Shown here: positions 8,295 to 17,060 of the stretch, one piece after another | How positions within the stretch are numbered: the first letter of the stretch is position 1 | How the letters are laid out: the number at the start of each line of letters is the position of its first letter | Origin: Paraeggerthella hominis | Lineage (GTDB): Bacteria > Actinomycetota > Coriobacteriia > Coriobacteriales > Eggerthellaceae | NCBI RefSeq assembly: GCF_021044775.1 | Contig: NZ_JAJNOQ010000001.1 | Location: 62,001-126,000, forward strand | DNA: 64,000 bases | Reading direction: 5' to 3' | Position numbers and translations under genes: made by a program | Notes under the pieces: model-generated | Database searches by the model: none | Seen by the model: only the letters and a program-made list of their open reading frames with translations | Told to the model about the DNA's origin: nothing

Positions 8295-9710
8295 ATGGAT
8301 GATGTGAAGCAGATCACGCAGGTGACGAGCCCGACAATGGGCGAGGCGATGGACGGTGCCAAGCAGATTGGCGAGGGCATGGTGGGCAAGGTGAAGAAGT
8401 CCGCCAAGAAGACCATGGACGACGTTGCCATGACCCCGTTTCTGCGCAAGATCACGTTTTTCTCGAGCGGCGGCTCGTTTTTGGACGGGTACGTGCTTTC
8501 TCTGATCGGCGTGGCGCTTACGCAGATCACGCCGCTGTTCAACCTGACGGGCGCCTGGAGCGCCGCTATCGGCGCGTCGGTTCTGCTGGGCATCTTCGTG
8601 GGCACGATTCTCGGCGGTTACCTGACCGACCGCATCGGGCGCAAGAAGATGTTCATCGTCGACATCGTGGCTATCGGCCTGTTCTCTATCTTGAGCGTGT
8701 TCTGCGCCGACCCGTTCCAGCTGGTTTTGGCGCGCTTTTTCATCGGCGTGTTCGTGGGCGCGGACTATCCTATTGCCACGTCGCTCATTGCCGAGTTCAC
8801 CCCCAAGCAGCATCGATCCATTTCGATGGGCATGGTGTCGGCTGCGTGGTATCTGGGCGCTACCGTTGCGGCGTTCGTGGGCTACTTCCTGTACAGCGTT
8901 CCCAACGGATGGCAGTGGATGCTCGGGTCGGCGGTGGTTCCCTGCATCATTTTGCTGATCGGCCGTCACGACATTCCCGAATCGCCCATGTGGCTGGCGC
9001 AGAAAGGGCGCACCGCCGAGGCCGACGAGGTCATGCGTCGCGTCTTCGGCGAGGGCGTGGAGCTTGAGCTTGAGGAGCCGGGCGAGAAGACCAGCCTGCG
9101 CAAGGTGTTCGCGGGCGGCTATGCCAAGCGCATCGTGTTTCTGGGCATCTTGACGCTGTGTCAGGTGGTGCCTATGTACGCCATCTACACGTTCGGTCCC
9201 GAGATCATGACGGCGTTCGGCCTGGGCGAGGGGCACGAGGCCATCTTGGGCGAGAGCGTGGTCAGCTTGTTCTTCTTGATCGGGTCTATTCCGGCGATGT
9301 TCTGGCTGAACTCGATGGGTCGCCGCCCGCTGCTCATTCGTTCGCTGGCGCTTATGGCCGTGGGCTTGGTTATCCTGGGCCTGTTCCCCGATGCTCCCGT
9401 GTACGTGATCATCGTGGCGTTCGGTTTGTACGCATTCTTCAGCGGCGGGCCGGGCATTTTGCAGTGGCTCTATCCCAACGAGCTGTTCCCGACCGAAGTG
9501 CGCGCGTCGGCGGTGGGCGTGGCTATCGGTATCTCGCGTATCGGCACCATCATCGCCACGTACGGTACGCCGCTGTTCTTGGCTGCATACGGCATAGGAC
9601 CCACCATGCTTGTTGCGGCGGGGCTCGTGATCCTGGGATTGGTGCTGTCGGTGCTCATGGCGCCCGAGACCAAGGGTAAGTCGCTTCTGGAGACGAGTTC
9701 GCTGGACTAG
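8295..9710 (+). CDS. MFS transporter (sugar porter / metabolite:H+ symporter type)
   Basis: A 471-residue inner-membrane carrier with about 12 membrane segments after a soluble N-terminal stretch of about 45 residues. Family marks are GGYLTDRIGRKKMF after helix 2, ARFFIGVFVGADYPI, and PESPMWLAQKGR after helix 6. The late motif PNELFPTEVRASAVG and the C-terminal PETKGKSL are typical of the sugar-porter and aromatic/organic-acid symporter branches. The start is ATG 8295 with GAGGAG upstream. As the last gene of the cai-like cluster it may export product or import substrate, but the substrate cannot be read from sequence. Confidence 0.85.
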   Translation: MDDVKQITQVTSPTMGEAMDGAKQIGEGMVGKVKKSAKKTMDDVAMTPFLRKITFFSSGGSFLDGYVLSLIGVALTQITPLFNLTGAWSAAIGASVLLGIFVGTILGGYLTDRIGRKKMFIVDIVAIGLFSILSVFCADPFQLVLARFFIGVFVGADYPIATSLIAEFTPKQHRSISMGMVSAAWYLGATVAAFVGYFLYSVPNGWQWMLGSAVVPCIILLIGRHDIPESPMWLAQKGRTAEADEVMRRVFGEGVELELEEPGEKTSLRKVFAGGYAKRIVFLGILTLCQVVPMYAIYTFGPEIMTAFGLGEGHEAILGESVVSLFFLIGSIPAMFWLNSMGRRPLLIRSLALMAVGLVILGLFPDAPVYVIIVAFGLYAFFSGGPGILQWLYPNELFPTEVRASAVGVAIGISRIGTIIATYGTPLFLAAYGIGPTMLVAAGLVILGLVLSVLMAPETKGKSLLETSSLD

Positions 9711-9877
9711 CGAGGCGCCGTGCTGCATCGGCATTCGGCACTAGGCGGTATCCGGTTAAAAAACAACCCTGCATTTGGGTTGGGCACGGTGGTATAGTCG
9801 AGGGAGTTCCATGACGGCTGCCGACGAGGGAGGGTGCCGCCCTTGTCGGGCGCGACCTTCTGGATTCAGGAGCGAGC

Positions 9878-10624
9878 ATGTTGGAAAATCCCAAAACCAT
9901 AGACGAGCTTGTCGGCTTGCTTGATTCGTTGGGGGTGGAAACCCGCGGGCGTTCGGAGGAGCAGCTTTCCGGGGAGGGCTACTATGCGGCCCTGCCGCGC
10001 CAAGGGTACAGCTCCCGCTGCGAGATGTCGCTTCCCGATGGTCTTTCGGGCAAGCGCGTGCTGGATCTTTTGTGCCGCAGCGGCAAGGGCGCTTACAAAA
10101 TTGCCGATCTGGTAGGGCCGGACGGGTTCGTTTTGGGAATCGATCCCGACGAGGATCGCATTGAACACGCACGAGAGCAAGCGGCTCGCAACCATCCTCA
10201 AGGTGACGATTGGAGACGAACCCTTGCGTTCGCGCAGGGGTGTCCCGAGGATCTGCGGGCCGCCGGCGTCAAGGATGCGACGTTCGACGTGGTGGTCGTG
10301 AACAGCGCGCTCAACCTGGTGCGCGATCTGCCGTCTGCGCTGCGCGAGATCGCGCGCGTGCTCGTATCGGGGGGATTTCTGTACCACGCGGGCGTGTTCG
10401 CCGAGTCTCCTTTGTCGAAAGATCCGATGAGCCGGCTTGCTGCGCGCGGCAACGTGTTCGGTGCAGCACGCAGCAAGCGCACGTTCGAGCGCGCCGTCCG
10501 GGAGGCGGGTTTCTCGACGTGCGTGTTCGCCCCAGGCGATGGTGTGGCGCCGAGCGGCTTCGAGGTTGTCCCCGAGCTGGTCAACCGCAGGTTCCAAACG
10601 TCTGTCGTCCGCGCGAGCGTTTAA
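9878..10624 (+). CDS. Class I SAM-dependent methyltransferase, ArsM-like fold
   Basis: A 248-residue cytoplasmic methyltransferase. Motif I, VLDLLCRSGKGAYKIA, is a variant of the usual DLGCGSG with Leu-Cys-Arg-Ser-Gly. Motif II acidic residues appear in LGIDPDEDRIEHA, and a later core strand in FDVVVVNSALNL. The order resembles arsenite methyltransferase-like and ubiE-like proteins, but the arsenic-binding cysteines needed for ArsM are not visible, so the substrate is unknown. Start ATG 9878 has AGGAG 8 nt upstream. It stands alone between the MFS gene and a convergent methyltransferase gene. Confidence 0.75.
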   Translation: MLENPKTIDELVGLLDSLGVETRGRSEEQLSGEGYYAALPRQGYSSRCEMSLPDGLSGKRVLDLLCRSGKGAYKIADLVGPDGFVLGIDPDEDRIEHAREQAARNHPQGDDWRRTLAFAQGCPEDLRAAGVKDATFDVVVVNSALNLVRDLPSALREIARVLVSGGFLYHAGVFAESPLSKDPMSRLAARGNVFGAARSKRTFERAVREAGFSTCVFAPGDGVAPSGFEVVPELVNRRFQTSVVRASV

Positions 10625-10841
10625 GGGGCTGCGGGCGGCGTCGGAGGCAGACGACTTGCTTGCTGCACGATTCTTACTGCAATGTTGCGCTCGAAGGGCA
10701 TGCAGAGCGACGATCTTCGGTGCGACTGTGCGTTTCACCTGGTCGCGGATGCTCATTGCCGACGAACGGGTTTCAATATGCGCCCGAGCGCAACATTGGG
10801 AACAGAATCGTGCATTCGGGCGTGGTTGACGCGCCGGGCGC

Positions 10842-11459
10842 CTAGGATTTCATTCCTATCAAGACGCATTCGGGGACAGGACCGCCTTCGACCAGATTGG
10901 CGCTGATCACATGGAAGCCGCAGTTTTGGACGAAGGAAGCCAGTTCTTCGGACGTCCATTCGTGGAACGTCTTGAAGCCGACCGCCTCCATCAATCGCAG
11001 CCTTGCAGGGGATGCTACCCGGTCGTGGACGAACGTCGGGGCCAGCAGGAAACCGCCCGGTTTCAGAACGCGATGCGCCTCGTGCAGTGCGAGTTCGGGT
11101 GCGGGCATGACGTGCAGCGCATTGGCGACGACCACGGCGCCGAAGGACGCTTCGCGATAAGGAAGGCTCGTGGCGTCTTGCACGGAGAAAGAGACGCGGC
11201 TTTCAGGCGATCGCGTGCGAGCCTTTTCGATCATGGCCTCAGAGAAATCGGTAGCCTCCCAAGAGCGGACTCTCCCTGCAAGCGCGAAGGTCAGCTGCCC
11301 GGTTCCACAGGCCAGTTCAAGCACGTCGATGTCCCTTTCCAGCCAGTTTCTCAATTCTCGGCACAGCTGAGGGTAAGGCCCGTTGCGCCTTTCGACAAGG
11401 GGCGCGTACAGAGGCGCGACCTTGTCCCAGAACTTCTTGTTCGGTTCGCTGTTCGACAT
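10842..11459 (-). CDS. Class I SAM-dependent methyltransferase
   Basis: A 205-residue methyltransferase with a textbook motif I (VLELACGTGQLTFAL), an acidic motif II region (WEATDFSEAMIEKA), motif IV (FGAVVVANALHV) and the post-motif HRVLKPGGFLLAPTF. Start ATG 11459 follows AGGAG with 8-nt spacing. About 85 nt upstream lies the palindrome TTAGCTATATCTAA, which resembles one in the nearby AraC/ECF divergent promoter. This suggests it belongs to the same regulon. The substrate is unknown. Similar methyltransferases often sit next to ECF or siderophore-type transport loci, but that is context only. Confidence 0.8.
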   Translation of the reverse strand: MSNSEPNKKFWDKVAPLYAPLVERRNGPYPQLCRELRNWLERDIDVLELACGTGQLTFALAGRVRSWEATDFSEAMIEKARTRSPESRVSFSVQDATSLPYREASFGAVVVANALHVMPAPELALHEAHRVLKPGGFLLAPTFVHDRVASPARLRLMEAVGFKTFHEWTSEELASFVQNCGFHVISANLVEGGPVPECVLIGMKS

Positions 11460-11542
11460 AAAGCAGCTCCTGGTTAGGCGGGGAAGGGGGGTGCTTGCGA
11501 CTTGTGCTTCGCGCGGCCTTCGAGCCGTGTTTCAATTAGAAA

Positions 11543-11556
11543 TTAGCTATATCTAA
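11543..11556. promoter_or_regulatory. Palindromic operator candidate TTAG-N6-CTAA upstream of the methyltransferase
   Basis: TTAGCTATATCTAA lies in an AT-rich patch about 85 nt before the minus-strand start at 11459. Its flanks (AAA on one side and CTTT on the other) resemble those of the sites at 12852-12865 and 47211-47224. A DtxR/IdeR-type iron regulator or the nearby AraC protein are candidate binders. Confidence 0.5.
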
Positions 11557-11663
11557 CTTTGGATGCTACCGCTCGCGATGCTCTTTGTCAAACCGACGGG
11601 CCAATCTGGGCGGTCGGGTGGAAAACGGCAGACGGGACGGCGAAGGGCCGCATGAACCCTGCG

Positions 11664-12641
11664 CTAGCGCATTCGCTTGCCGCGCATGGCGCTTGGGGCT
11701 ATGCCGGTATGGCGCCTGAACGCCTCGGTGAACGCCGCCGGCTTTCTGTAACCGACCTTTGCGGCAATATCGGCTACGGGCATGTTGGTGGTCCGTAAGA
11801 GTTCGGCAGCTTCTTCCATGCGCGCTTCGGTAACGAAAGCGTTGGGGGACGCTCCGAAGTAGCTTTTGAACGTTGCCTTGAACTTCGTTTGGCCCATGCA
11901 TGCGCGATGGGCCAGAACGTTGCAGGTAAGGTTCGCGCTCAGGTTGTTTCTAATGAAGCTACCGACGTTGTCAAGCGATCTCCGGTCGTCGAGCGGCGGC
12001 AAAGCGCCTTCTCGTCCGGCATCCTCTTCTTCGATCTCGCTTGCTCGTTTGATGATGAGCGCCAGCGCTTCGGCTACGGCCCCTTCGTAAAACAAGTCAG
12101 CTGCCATGCCGGCGCCTCGATAGCGTTTGATCTGCTTGAAGAGGGCGATGAGCTCCGGGCAGTCCGGTCTTCCGTCGACGAGCAGGAAAGCCTTGCGCAT
12201 GTCGGGTATATTGCCGAACCGTTCATGCAGGTAGGTTCTGTAATAGTCCGGCGATACGGTGATCGACGTGGCCTGCACGGTCGAGCCAGGAAGAAAGCGC
12301 GCCACGTACTCGTTTCCTTCGCTCGCGATGTAGGTGGAGACCGTTCCGGGCCTCGGCGTGGCAGTGCGGGCTTTTGCGATCAAGCCGGCTTTGTCGTAGT
12401 AGCTAACTGAAAGGTGCTCGGTATGGCGAAAGCGCATGATGCCTTGGCTTTTGAACTCGATTCGAAAAGCACTGACGGCGAAGAAGTTGTCTCGAGAATA
12501 GACCCAGTATTCGCCCGAGCCTTCTTCGTTGTCCATCCGGTACGAGCATCCGGCTTGCGCATAGGAGCGCTCCGACGCGACCGGCGTCATGTTCCATTGC
12601 TGAAACGCCTTGTCGTACAGGTCGCTTTTTATATCGAGCAT
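11664..12641 (-). CDS. AraC-family transcriptional regulator
   Basis: A 325-residue regulator. The C-terminal about 100 residues form the double helix-turn-helix of AraC/XylS (LTCNVLAHRACMGQTKFKATFKSYFG, then MPVADIAAKVGYRKPAAFTEAFRRHTGIAPS). The N-terminal about 220 residues look like the sensor half of PchR/YbtA-type regulators of iron and siderophore genes, but I cannot fix the ligand. I chose ATG 12641 because AAGGAAAGGGA sits just upstream. An ATG at 12686 would add 15 residues without a good ribosome binding site. It is divergent from an ECF transporter operon that it probably controls. Confidence 0.82.
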   Translation of the reverse strand: MLDIKSDLYDKAFQQWNMTPVASERSYAQAGCSYRMDNEEGSGEYWVYSRDNFFAVSAFRIEFKSQGIMRFRHTEHLSVSYYDKAGLIAKARTATPRPGTVSTYIASEGNEYVARFLPGSTVQATSITVSPDYYRTYLHERFGNIPDMRKAFLLVDGRPDCPELIALFKQIKRYRGAGMAADLFYEGAVAEALALIIKRASEIEEEDAGREGALPPLDDRRSLDNVGSFIRNNLSANLTCNVLAHRACMGQTKFKATFKSYFGASPNAFVTEARMEEAAELLRTTNMPVADIAAKVGYRKPAAFTEAFRRHTGIAPSAMRGKRMR

Positions 12642-12850
12642 GCTCGCGTTCCCTTTCCTTCGATTGCCGGTGCCCTCTGTCGTCATTGCGAAAAAATCAA
12701 ACAGCCGAAAGAACGCAAGGCTCCCGCTCCTTCGCGCACGGGCAAAGGCGTCGAAACGACGCAGCCTTATCTGGTCGCCTTAATGCCGAAATCGGCCGGT
12801 TGTTGCTTGAGCCGCGTTTCCTTATGAACTCATCGACTATTGTAGCAAAA

Positions 12851-12866
12851 GTTAGCTAAAGCTAAC
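12851..12866. promoter_or_regulatory. Perfect 16-bp palindrome in the AraC/ECF divergent promoter
   Basis: GTTAGCT-AA-AGCTAAC is a perfect palindrome about 45 nt upstream of the ECF S-component start and about 210 nt upstream of the AraC start. It contains TTAG-N6-CTAA, as do two other sites in the window. It probably binds a dimeric regulator that controls this transporter. Confidence 0.6.
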
Positions 12867-12909
12867 CATAACCGATTGATAAGCCGTTGGCTTGAAAGGA
12901 GCGCTCGTT

Positions 12910-13566
12910 ATGTCGCAAGCGGTATACGATCGAGGGGAAGACGCCTCGTCTTCTCAGTCCTCGAAACGAGGCGGGGGCTGGACTACCCATGACGTTTTAA
13001 CCTTTGTCGTTTTCAACATCATCATTGTTGTTGTTACTATGGCGGCGAAGATGGTGGAGGACATGCTGCTATCGCCTCAGAATACTTTCTTCGTTGGGTC
13101 ATGGCTGTTTCCGCTGCTCGCAACACCTTTTTACCTGGTTATGGCCGATCGTATAGGAAAACGCGGAGTGTTGAGCGCCTCGATCATCGTCTTCGGCATT
13201 TTCTACGCTATCATGGGCGGCTTGTATTGCATTCCCGTGGCTATCGTCGGCGCGATCGTGGGCGAATTGCTTATGTGGGGGAAGGATTCGTATCATAAGG
13301 TGAAACGCGTTGTGCTGGGCTACTACGTGTACTGGGTTGCATTCGCCTTCTACGGAATAGTTCCGTATCTGCTGTTTAAAGAAACTTACATGCAGCAGTT
13401 GGGCGCGTACTACAGCGCCTCCGACATCGCTGCGATGGTGGCTCAATATACCGAGCTGCCATGGATTCTTCTTATGCTGGCCATGTTCGCTGTCGGTACG
13501 TTTGCGGGCGGTTTCATTGGCGGCAAGTTCTTGAAAAAGCATGTCCGCAAAGCGAAGATCGCGTAA
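12910..13566 (+). CDS. MptD-type ECF transporter S component (Trep_Strep family)
   Basis: A 218-residue integral membrane protein with about six hydrophobic segments and a short basic C terminus (GGKFLKKHVRKAK). Its length, hydrophobic pattern and position before EcfT and a double ABC ATPase match the MptD/Trep_Strep family of predicted substrate-binding S components. ATG 12910 has AAAGGA 9 nt upstream. A TTG at 12892 overlaps that site and is unlikely. The transported compound is unknown. The linked PchR-like AraC gene and the palindromes resembling iron boxes suggest a metal- or metallophore-related substrate, which is inference. Confidence 0.75.
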   Translation: MSQAVYDRGEDASSSQSSKRGGGWTTHDVLTFVVFNIIIVVVTMAAKMVEDMLLSPQNTFFVGSWLFPLLATPFYLVMADRIGKRGVLSASIIVFGIFYAIMGGLYCIPVAIVGAIVGELLMWGKDSYHKVKRVVLGYYVYWVAFAFYGIVPYLLFKETYMQQLGAYYSASDIAAMVAQYTELPWILLMLAMFAVGTFAGGFIGGKFLKKHVRKAKIA

Positions 13567-13576
13567 GGGTTTCGCT

Positions 13577-14383
13577 ATGGAGACGCCATTGGAAAACTGT
13601 ACGGAGCCGTTTTCTCCTCCTTCCGCAGTGCGGCAGCGTATCGAGCCTGTTGCGGCTGGAAATGGGTCTGCGCACAAGGCGGCTTTCTTGCATGCCGATA
13701 TGAAGGAGGGCGTTCTTGGGCTGGATCCCCGCACGCATCTGCTTGTCATCCTGGCTGCGGGCATGGCGGCTTTGGCTATTGTGGGGCTGCCCGAACTCGT
13801 CGGTCTCCAGATTCTCTGCGCGGCCTACCTTGCGGCGAACGGCAGGGCGAGGCTGGCTGCGAGGATGTGCGTAAGCTTCGCGGTGATCTGCGGGCTCAGC
13901 TTCGTTCCGCTGCCCGGACTTTACGGCGTGCTGTTCGTAAGCCTCATGCACATGATGCCGCCGATGTCGGCGGGAAGCGCGCTTTTCACCCTCTCGCCGT
14001 CGGCTATCATGTGCGCCTTGCGCAGGTGGCGCATGCCGAACCGCGCGTTGATCGGCGTATGCATGGTGTTTCGATTCGCTTCGATCCTTCCGTTCGAATT
14101 CTCGTCCATAGTTCGCGGCCTGCGCATGCGGGGTGTGTTCCCTCGGGTTGTCGATGTGTTTTCTCATCTGGGGCTTGTGTACGAGTGTTTGTACACGCCG
14201 CTTGTGATGCGCTGCTTGCGCCTGTCTTCCGAGCTTGCCGCGTCGTCTGAATTGAGGGGGATTGACGTGCAAGCAGGGCGCTCGTCGATTTACCACGTGG
14301 GGTTCGCCGCGCGCGATGCCATTGCTGTTGCGGTCTTCGCATGTGCATGCGCCCTCTTGTACGGAATGGGGTTTTACGTATGA
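13577..14383 (+). CDS. Energy-coupling factor transporter transmembrane protein (EcfT)
   Basis: A 268-residue membrane protein. After a soluble start of about 45 residues it has the EcfT pattern of clustered hydrophobic helices (LLVILAAGMAALAIV onward). The coupling-helix region follows near residues 165-235, where EcfT proteins carry Ala-Arg-Gly-type motifs that contact the ATPases (FSSIVRGLRMRG and LAASSELRGI). I prefer ATG 13577, which follows TAAGGG at good spacing. ATG 13541 would overlap the S-component gene and lacks a site. The stop overlaps the ATPase start (ATGA), so translation is coupled. Confidence 0.8.
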   Translation: METPLENCTEPFSPPSAVRQRIEPVAAGNGSAHKAAFLHADMKEGVLGLDPRTHLLVILAAGMAALAIVGLPELVGLQILCAAYLAANGRARLAARMCVSFAVICGLSFVPLPGLYGVLFVSLMHMMPPMSAGSALFTLSPSAIMCALRRWRMPNRALIGVCMVFRFASILPFEFSSIVRGLRMRGVFPRVVDVFSHLGLVYECLYTPLVMRCLRLSSELAASSELRGIDVQAGRSSIYHVGFAARDAIAVAVFACACALLYGMGFYV

Positions 14384-15879
14384 GCGGGATGCCATGCCGG
14401 CGGACGGCTTCGGTGTTGCTGGAGAGCGCATCGTTTCGCTACGTCGATCGGTCTGAGGCTGCCGACGGGGCAGCGTGCGATGCGCGGCAAGATGTAGCGG
14501 GAAGTTTTGTGGACGATATTTCGTTTGAGATCAGGCCGGGCGCCTGCACGGTTTTATGCGGGCGCTCGGGGGATGGGAAATCGACTGTCTTGCGCATGAT
14601 CGACGGGCTTGCGGGTGCGTTTTTCCCAGGATGCCTTGAAGGGGTGGTTTGCGTTTGCGGAACCGACGTCCGAAAAGTGACTCCCTACGATAGGGCTTCG
14701 GGCATGGGCGTTGTGCTGCAGGACCCGCGGAGCCAGTTTTTCATGGGGTTGGTTGGGGACGAGATCGCCTTCTCGTCCGAAAACCTGGGTGTCGACCCGG
14801 ACGAAACCATCAGCAGGATCAACCGCGCCGCTGCATGGTGCGGTATCGACGCGCTTCTTGGAGAGCGGTTGTCCGAGTTGTCGAGCGGTCAAAAGCAGCG
14901 CGTCGCCCTTGCGGCTGCCATAGCGTGCAATCCCAGGGTGCTGATTTTGGACGAGCCGACGTCGAACCTTGATGCGCAGGGGACGAACGACCTCGAGTGT
15001 ATCTTGATTCGTTTGAAGCAGGCGGGTGTTGCCATCGTGATTTCAGAGCATCGTCTGCATCGCATGTCGCCCATAGCTGACGAGTTTATTTGCCTGAAAG
15101 ATGGCAGGATAGCGGCTCGATGGGATACACGGACTTTCGCTGCTCTTTCGGTAGATGAAGCTGCTCGGTTTGGCCTCAGGCATCCATCCATGGTTGCTGG
15201 AACTTTCTATGGGCAGGAAAAAGCGGCGCGCAGGTCTTCTGCGAAAGCAAGCGAGCGTGCGGGCGAGGATTGGATCGTCGAAGATGTTTCGTATTTGTAT
15301 CCATCTACCAAGCGCGGTATCGCATGCGTGAATGCCGTGTTCGAAAGCGGCAAGGTCACGGTTGTCGAAGGAGGGAACGGCGCGGGGAAAACGACGCTGG
15401 CAAAAGTGCTGTGCGGCGCCGCAAAGCAGCAGCGGGGATGCGTGGTGCGCGGCGGAAAGCCGCTGTCTCGTCGACAAAGGAGGCGGATGAGCTACTTCGT
15501 CATGCAAGATGCCGACTATCAATTGTATGCGGGAAGCGTGGCTGACGAAGTAGTGCTCGGCCGCAAAGTCGACGACGATTTGAAGGCGCGCGCGTGGGAG
15601 GCGCTTGATACGTTCGACCTGATCGATGTGGCGAATCGTCATCCAGCGAGTCTTTCGGGAGGCCAAAAGCAGCGCGTTACCCTTGCAGCGGCGTATTGCT
15701 CCGACGCGGAGCTCGTCGTGCTCGACGAGCCGACAAGCGGGCTTGACGGGCGCGGTGTGGCTGAGGTTTCCCTGTGGTGCAAGAAGCTGGCGCGGTCCGG
15801 CAAGACGGTGGTCGTCATCACTCATGATAGCCTGCTTGCCCGCTTGGCTGGCGATGCGATCGTGAGTCTTGGGGAATAG
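14380..15879 (+). CDS. Duplicated ABC ATPase of the ECF transporter (EcfA-EcfA' in one chain)
   Basis: A 499-residue protein with two complete ABC cassettes. The first has Walker A GRSGDGKST, signature LSSGQKQR and Walker B VLILDEPTSNLD. The second has Walker A GGNGAGKTT, signature LSGGQKQR and Walker B LVVLDEPTSGLD. Each has a switch histidine (ISEHR, ITHDS). It therefore supplies both ATPase subunits of the ECF module for the S and T components just upstream. The ATG overlaps the EcfT stop. An in-frame upstream ATG at 14341 would place 13 residues inside EcfT and is rejected. It ends the operon. Confidence 0.88.
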   Translation: MSGMPCRRTASVLLESASFRYVDRSEAADGAACDARQDVAGSFVDDISFEIRPGACTVLCGRSGDGKSTVLRMIDGLAGAFFPGCLEGVVCVCGTDVRKVTPYDRASGMGVVLQDPRSQFFMGLVGDEIAFSSENLGVDPDETISRINRAAAWCGIDALLGERLSELSSGQKQRVALAAAIACNPRVLILDEPTSNLDAQGTNDLECILIRLKQAGVAIVISEHRLHRMSPIADEFICLKDGRIAARWDTRTFAALSVDEAARFGLRHPSMVAGTFYGQEKAARRSSAKASERAGEDWIVEDVSYLYPSTKRGIACVNAVFESGKVTVVEGGNGAGKTTLAKVLCGAAKQQRGCVVRGGKPLSRRQRRRMSYFVMQDADYQLYAGSVADEVVLGRKVDDDLKARAWEALDTFDLIDVANRHPASLSGGQKQRVTLAAAYCSDAELVVLDEPTSGLDGRGVAEVSLWCKKLARSGKTVVVITHDSLLARLAGDAIVSLGE

Positions 15880-16102
15880 GGGCGTGGTGGGTGGTCGCTT
15901 CTCATCATTTCCGCTCGCGAATACAGCCAGTGCGCAGCGTCTTGCATGGAGATGCCCATTGGATTATGCTGACGATAATCAGAGATGAAAACACAGTCCC
16001 CGTCGGGTAGTCGTGGGCGTGCGGCGGATAGGCCGTATCAGTAACCTGCCTCCTTGGTTGTCCCTTCTCTGCATGGTTTCGGCACATAAAGGAGGAACAA
16101 CC
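15880..16102 (+). promoter_or_regulatory. Long leader of the YjdF-family gene, possible yjdF (azaaromatic) riboswitch
   Basis: These 223 nt between the ECF ATPase and the YjdF-family gene hold no open frame with a ribosome binding site. Genes of this family are often preceded by the yjdF RNA motif, an azaaromatic-binding riboswitch. The segment 15985-16055 contains ACACAGTCCCCGTCGGG and several GC-rich complementary stretches, which makes a structured RNA plausible. I could not match the consensus by eye. Confidence 0.3.
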
Positions 16103-16522
16103 ATGCAGATCAGCGTGTCGTCCACCCTGACCCTCTATCATGACGGCCGGTTTTGGGTGGGGATCGTCGAACGGATTGAGGACGACAGGTTCCAAGCCGC
16201 TCGCATCGTATTCGGGGCGGAGCCGTCGGATGAGGAGGTCCTGCGATTCGTGGTGGCGCGGTGGGGAAGCCTGTCGTTTTGCGGCGACGCGGAGGCGGCC
16301 GTTCCGAGGCTTGCCGAGAACCCGAAGCGCCGGCAGCGGGAGGTGTCTAAAGCCCTCGGTCGGGCTGTCACGAGCACGAAGGCGCAGCAGGCGCTCGCGG
16401 AGCAGCGCGAGTCGCGCAAGCAGGAGTGCGCGGCCCTACGAAAACAGAAGCGCGAGGAGTCGCGACGCATCCGCTTTCAGCAGCGTCAGGAGAAGTTCAA
16501 GAAGAAGAGGCGGGGGCACTGA
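16103..16522 (+). CDS. YjdF family protein (DUF2992)
   Basis: A 139-residue protein. The N-terminal half (SSTLTLYHDGRFWVGIVERIEDDRFQAARIVFG) and the middle (PSDEEVLRFVV) match the DUF2992/YjdF family. The C-terminal half is a very basic Arg/Lys/Gln-rich helix (about residues 75-139) likely to bind nucleic acid. Start ATG 16103 follows AAAGGAGG with 7-nt spacing. The biochemical role of YjdF is not established. In Firmicutes its expression is riboswitch-controlled by toxic azaaromatic compounds, hinting at a protective role. Confidence 0.8.
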   Translation: MQISVSSTLTLYHDGRFWVGIVERIEDDRFQAARIVFGAEPSDEEVLRFVVARWGSLSFCGDAEAAVPRLAENPKRRQREVSKALGRAVTSTKAQQALAEQRESRKQECAALRKQKREESRRIRFQQRQEKFKKKRRGH

Positions 16523-16637
16523 TTCGGACGGGACGGCCTTTGCCTGGAGAAGCTTGTTGCTTCCGGGGCGGAATGGCGTACCTGCAAAGTTCTCGATGCA
16601 TCAGCTTCCCTGTAGCTCGTCTTGAGCGATCCGTAAA

Positions 16638-16674
16638 CGGAAAGGATGCCCGAAAGCGCCGGGCATCCTTTCCG
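16638..16674. terminator. 15-bp hairpin downstream of the YjdF-family gene
   Basis: Perfect arms CGGAAAGGATGCCCG at 16638-16652 and CGGGCATCCTTTCCG at 16660-16674 with a 7-nt loop. It lies about 115 nt after the stop, where transcript end is expected. There is no immediate T-run, so intrinsic termination is uncertain. Confidence 0.5.
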
Positions 16675-16689
16675 AGAGCCTTTCCTTTC

Positions 16690-17060
16690 AAGATGACTAG
16701 CGAGTCCTGGTTCCGAACGCCGCGTTTGTGACGGACGCCGCATAGGAGGTTGTCGTAGCAACGCAGCAAAGCGCCCCCGCGATCAACGCGACCGAGGTGA
16801 ACCCGATCGCCGGCATCAAGATTGCAACATCGGTGAAGAGGGTGACGGCTGCGACGGCTATCCTGCTCCACGTAGGGCCTTGCGTCGCCGTTGCCGCAAT
16901 ATTTCGGACACGGGGCGAAGCCTGCGACCCCGAAAGGCTCGGGGCCGCCAATGGTTCCGAGGTGGGTCATGTCGCCGATATGCACCTTGGACACGGGGGC
17001 TGCTTGGGCATTGAGGTACGCGCCGAGCTACTGAGATTCCGGCTGAGTCTTGTCTATGGC
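16690..17060 (-). other. Gene-poor stretch with decayed minus-strand reading frames
   Basis: No intact gene can be supported. On the minus strand a protein-like stretch (from about 16994, containing THLGTIGGPEPFGVAGFAP) is out of frame with a hydrophobic stretch (about 16700-16880, ILMPAIGFTSVALIAGALCC). This looks like a frameshifted remnant of a small membrane protein. I do not recognise a family. It lies in the same decayed patch as the PrgI remnant. Confidence 0.3.

Noticed and set aside
9878..11459. Arsenic methylation locus
   Set aside because: The plus-strand methyltransferase resembles ArsM in layout, but the characteristic arsenic-binding cysteines and any arsR/arsB gene are missing.
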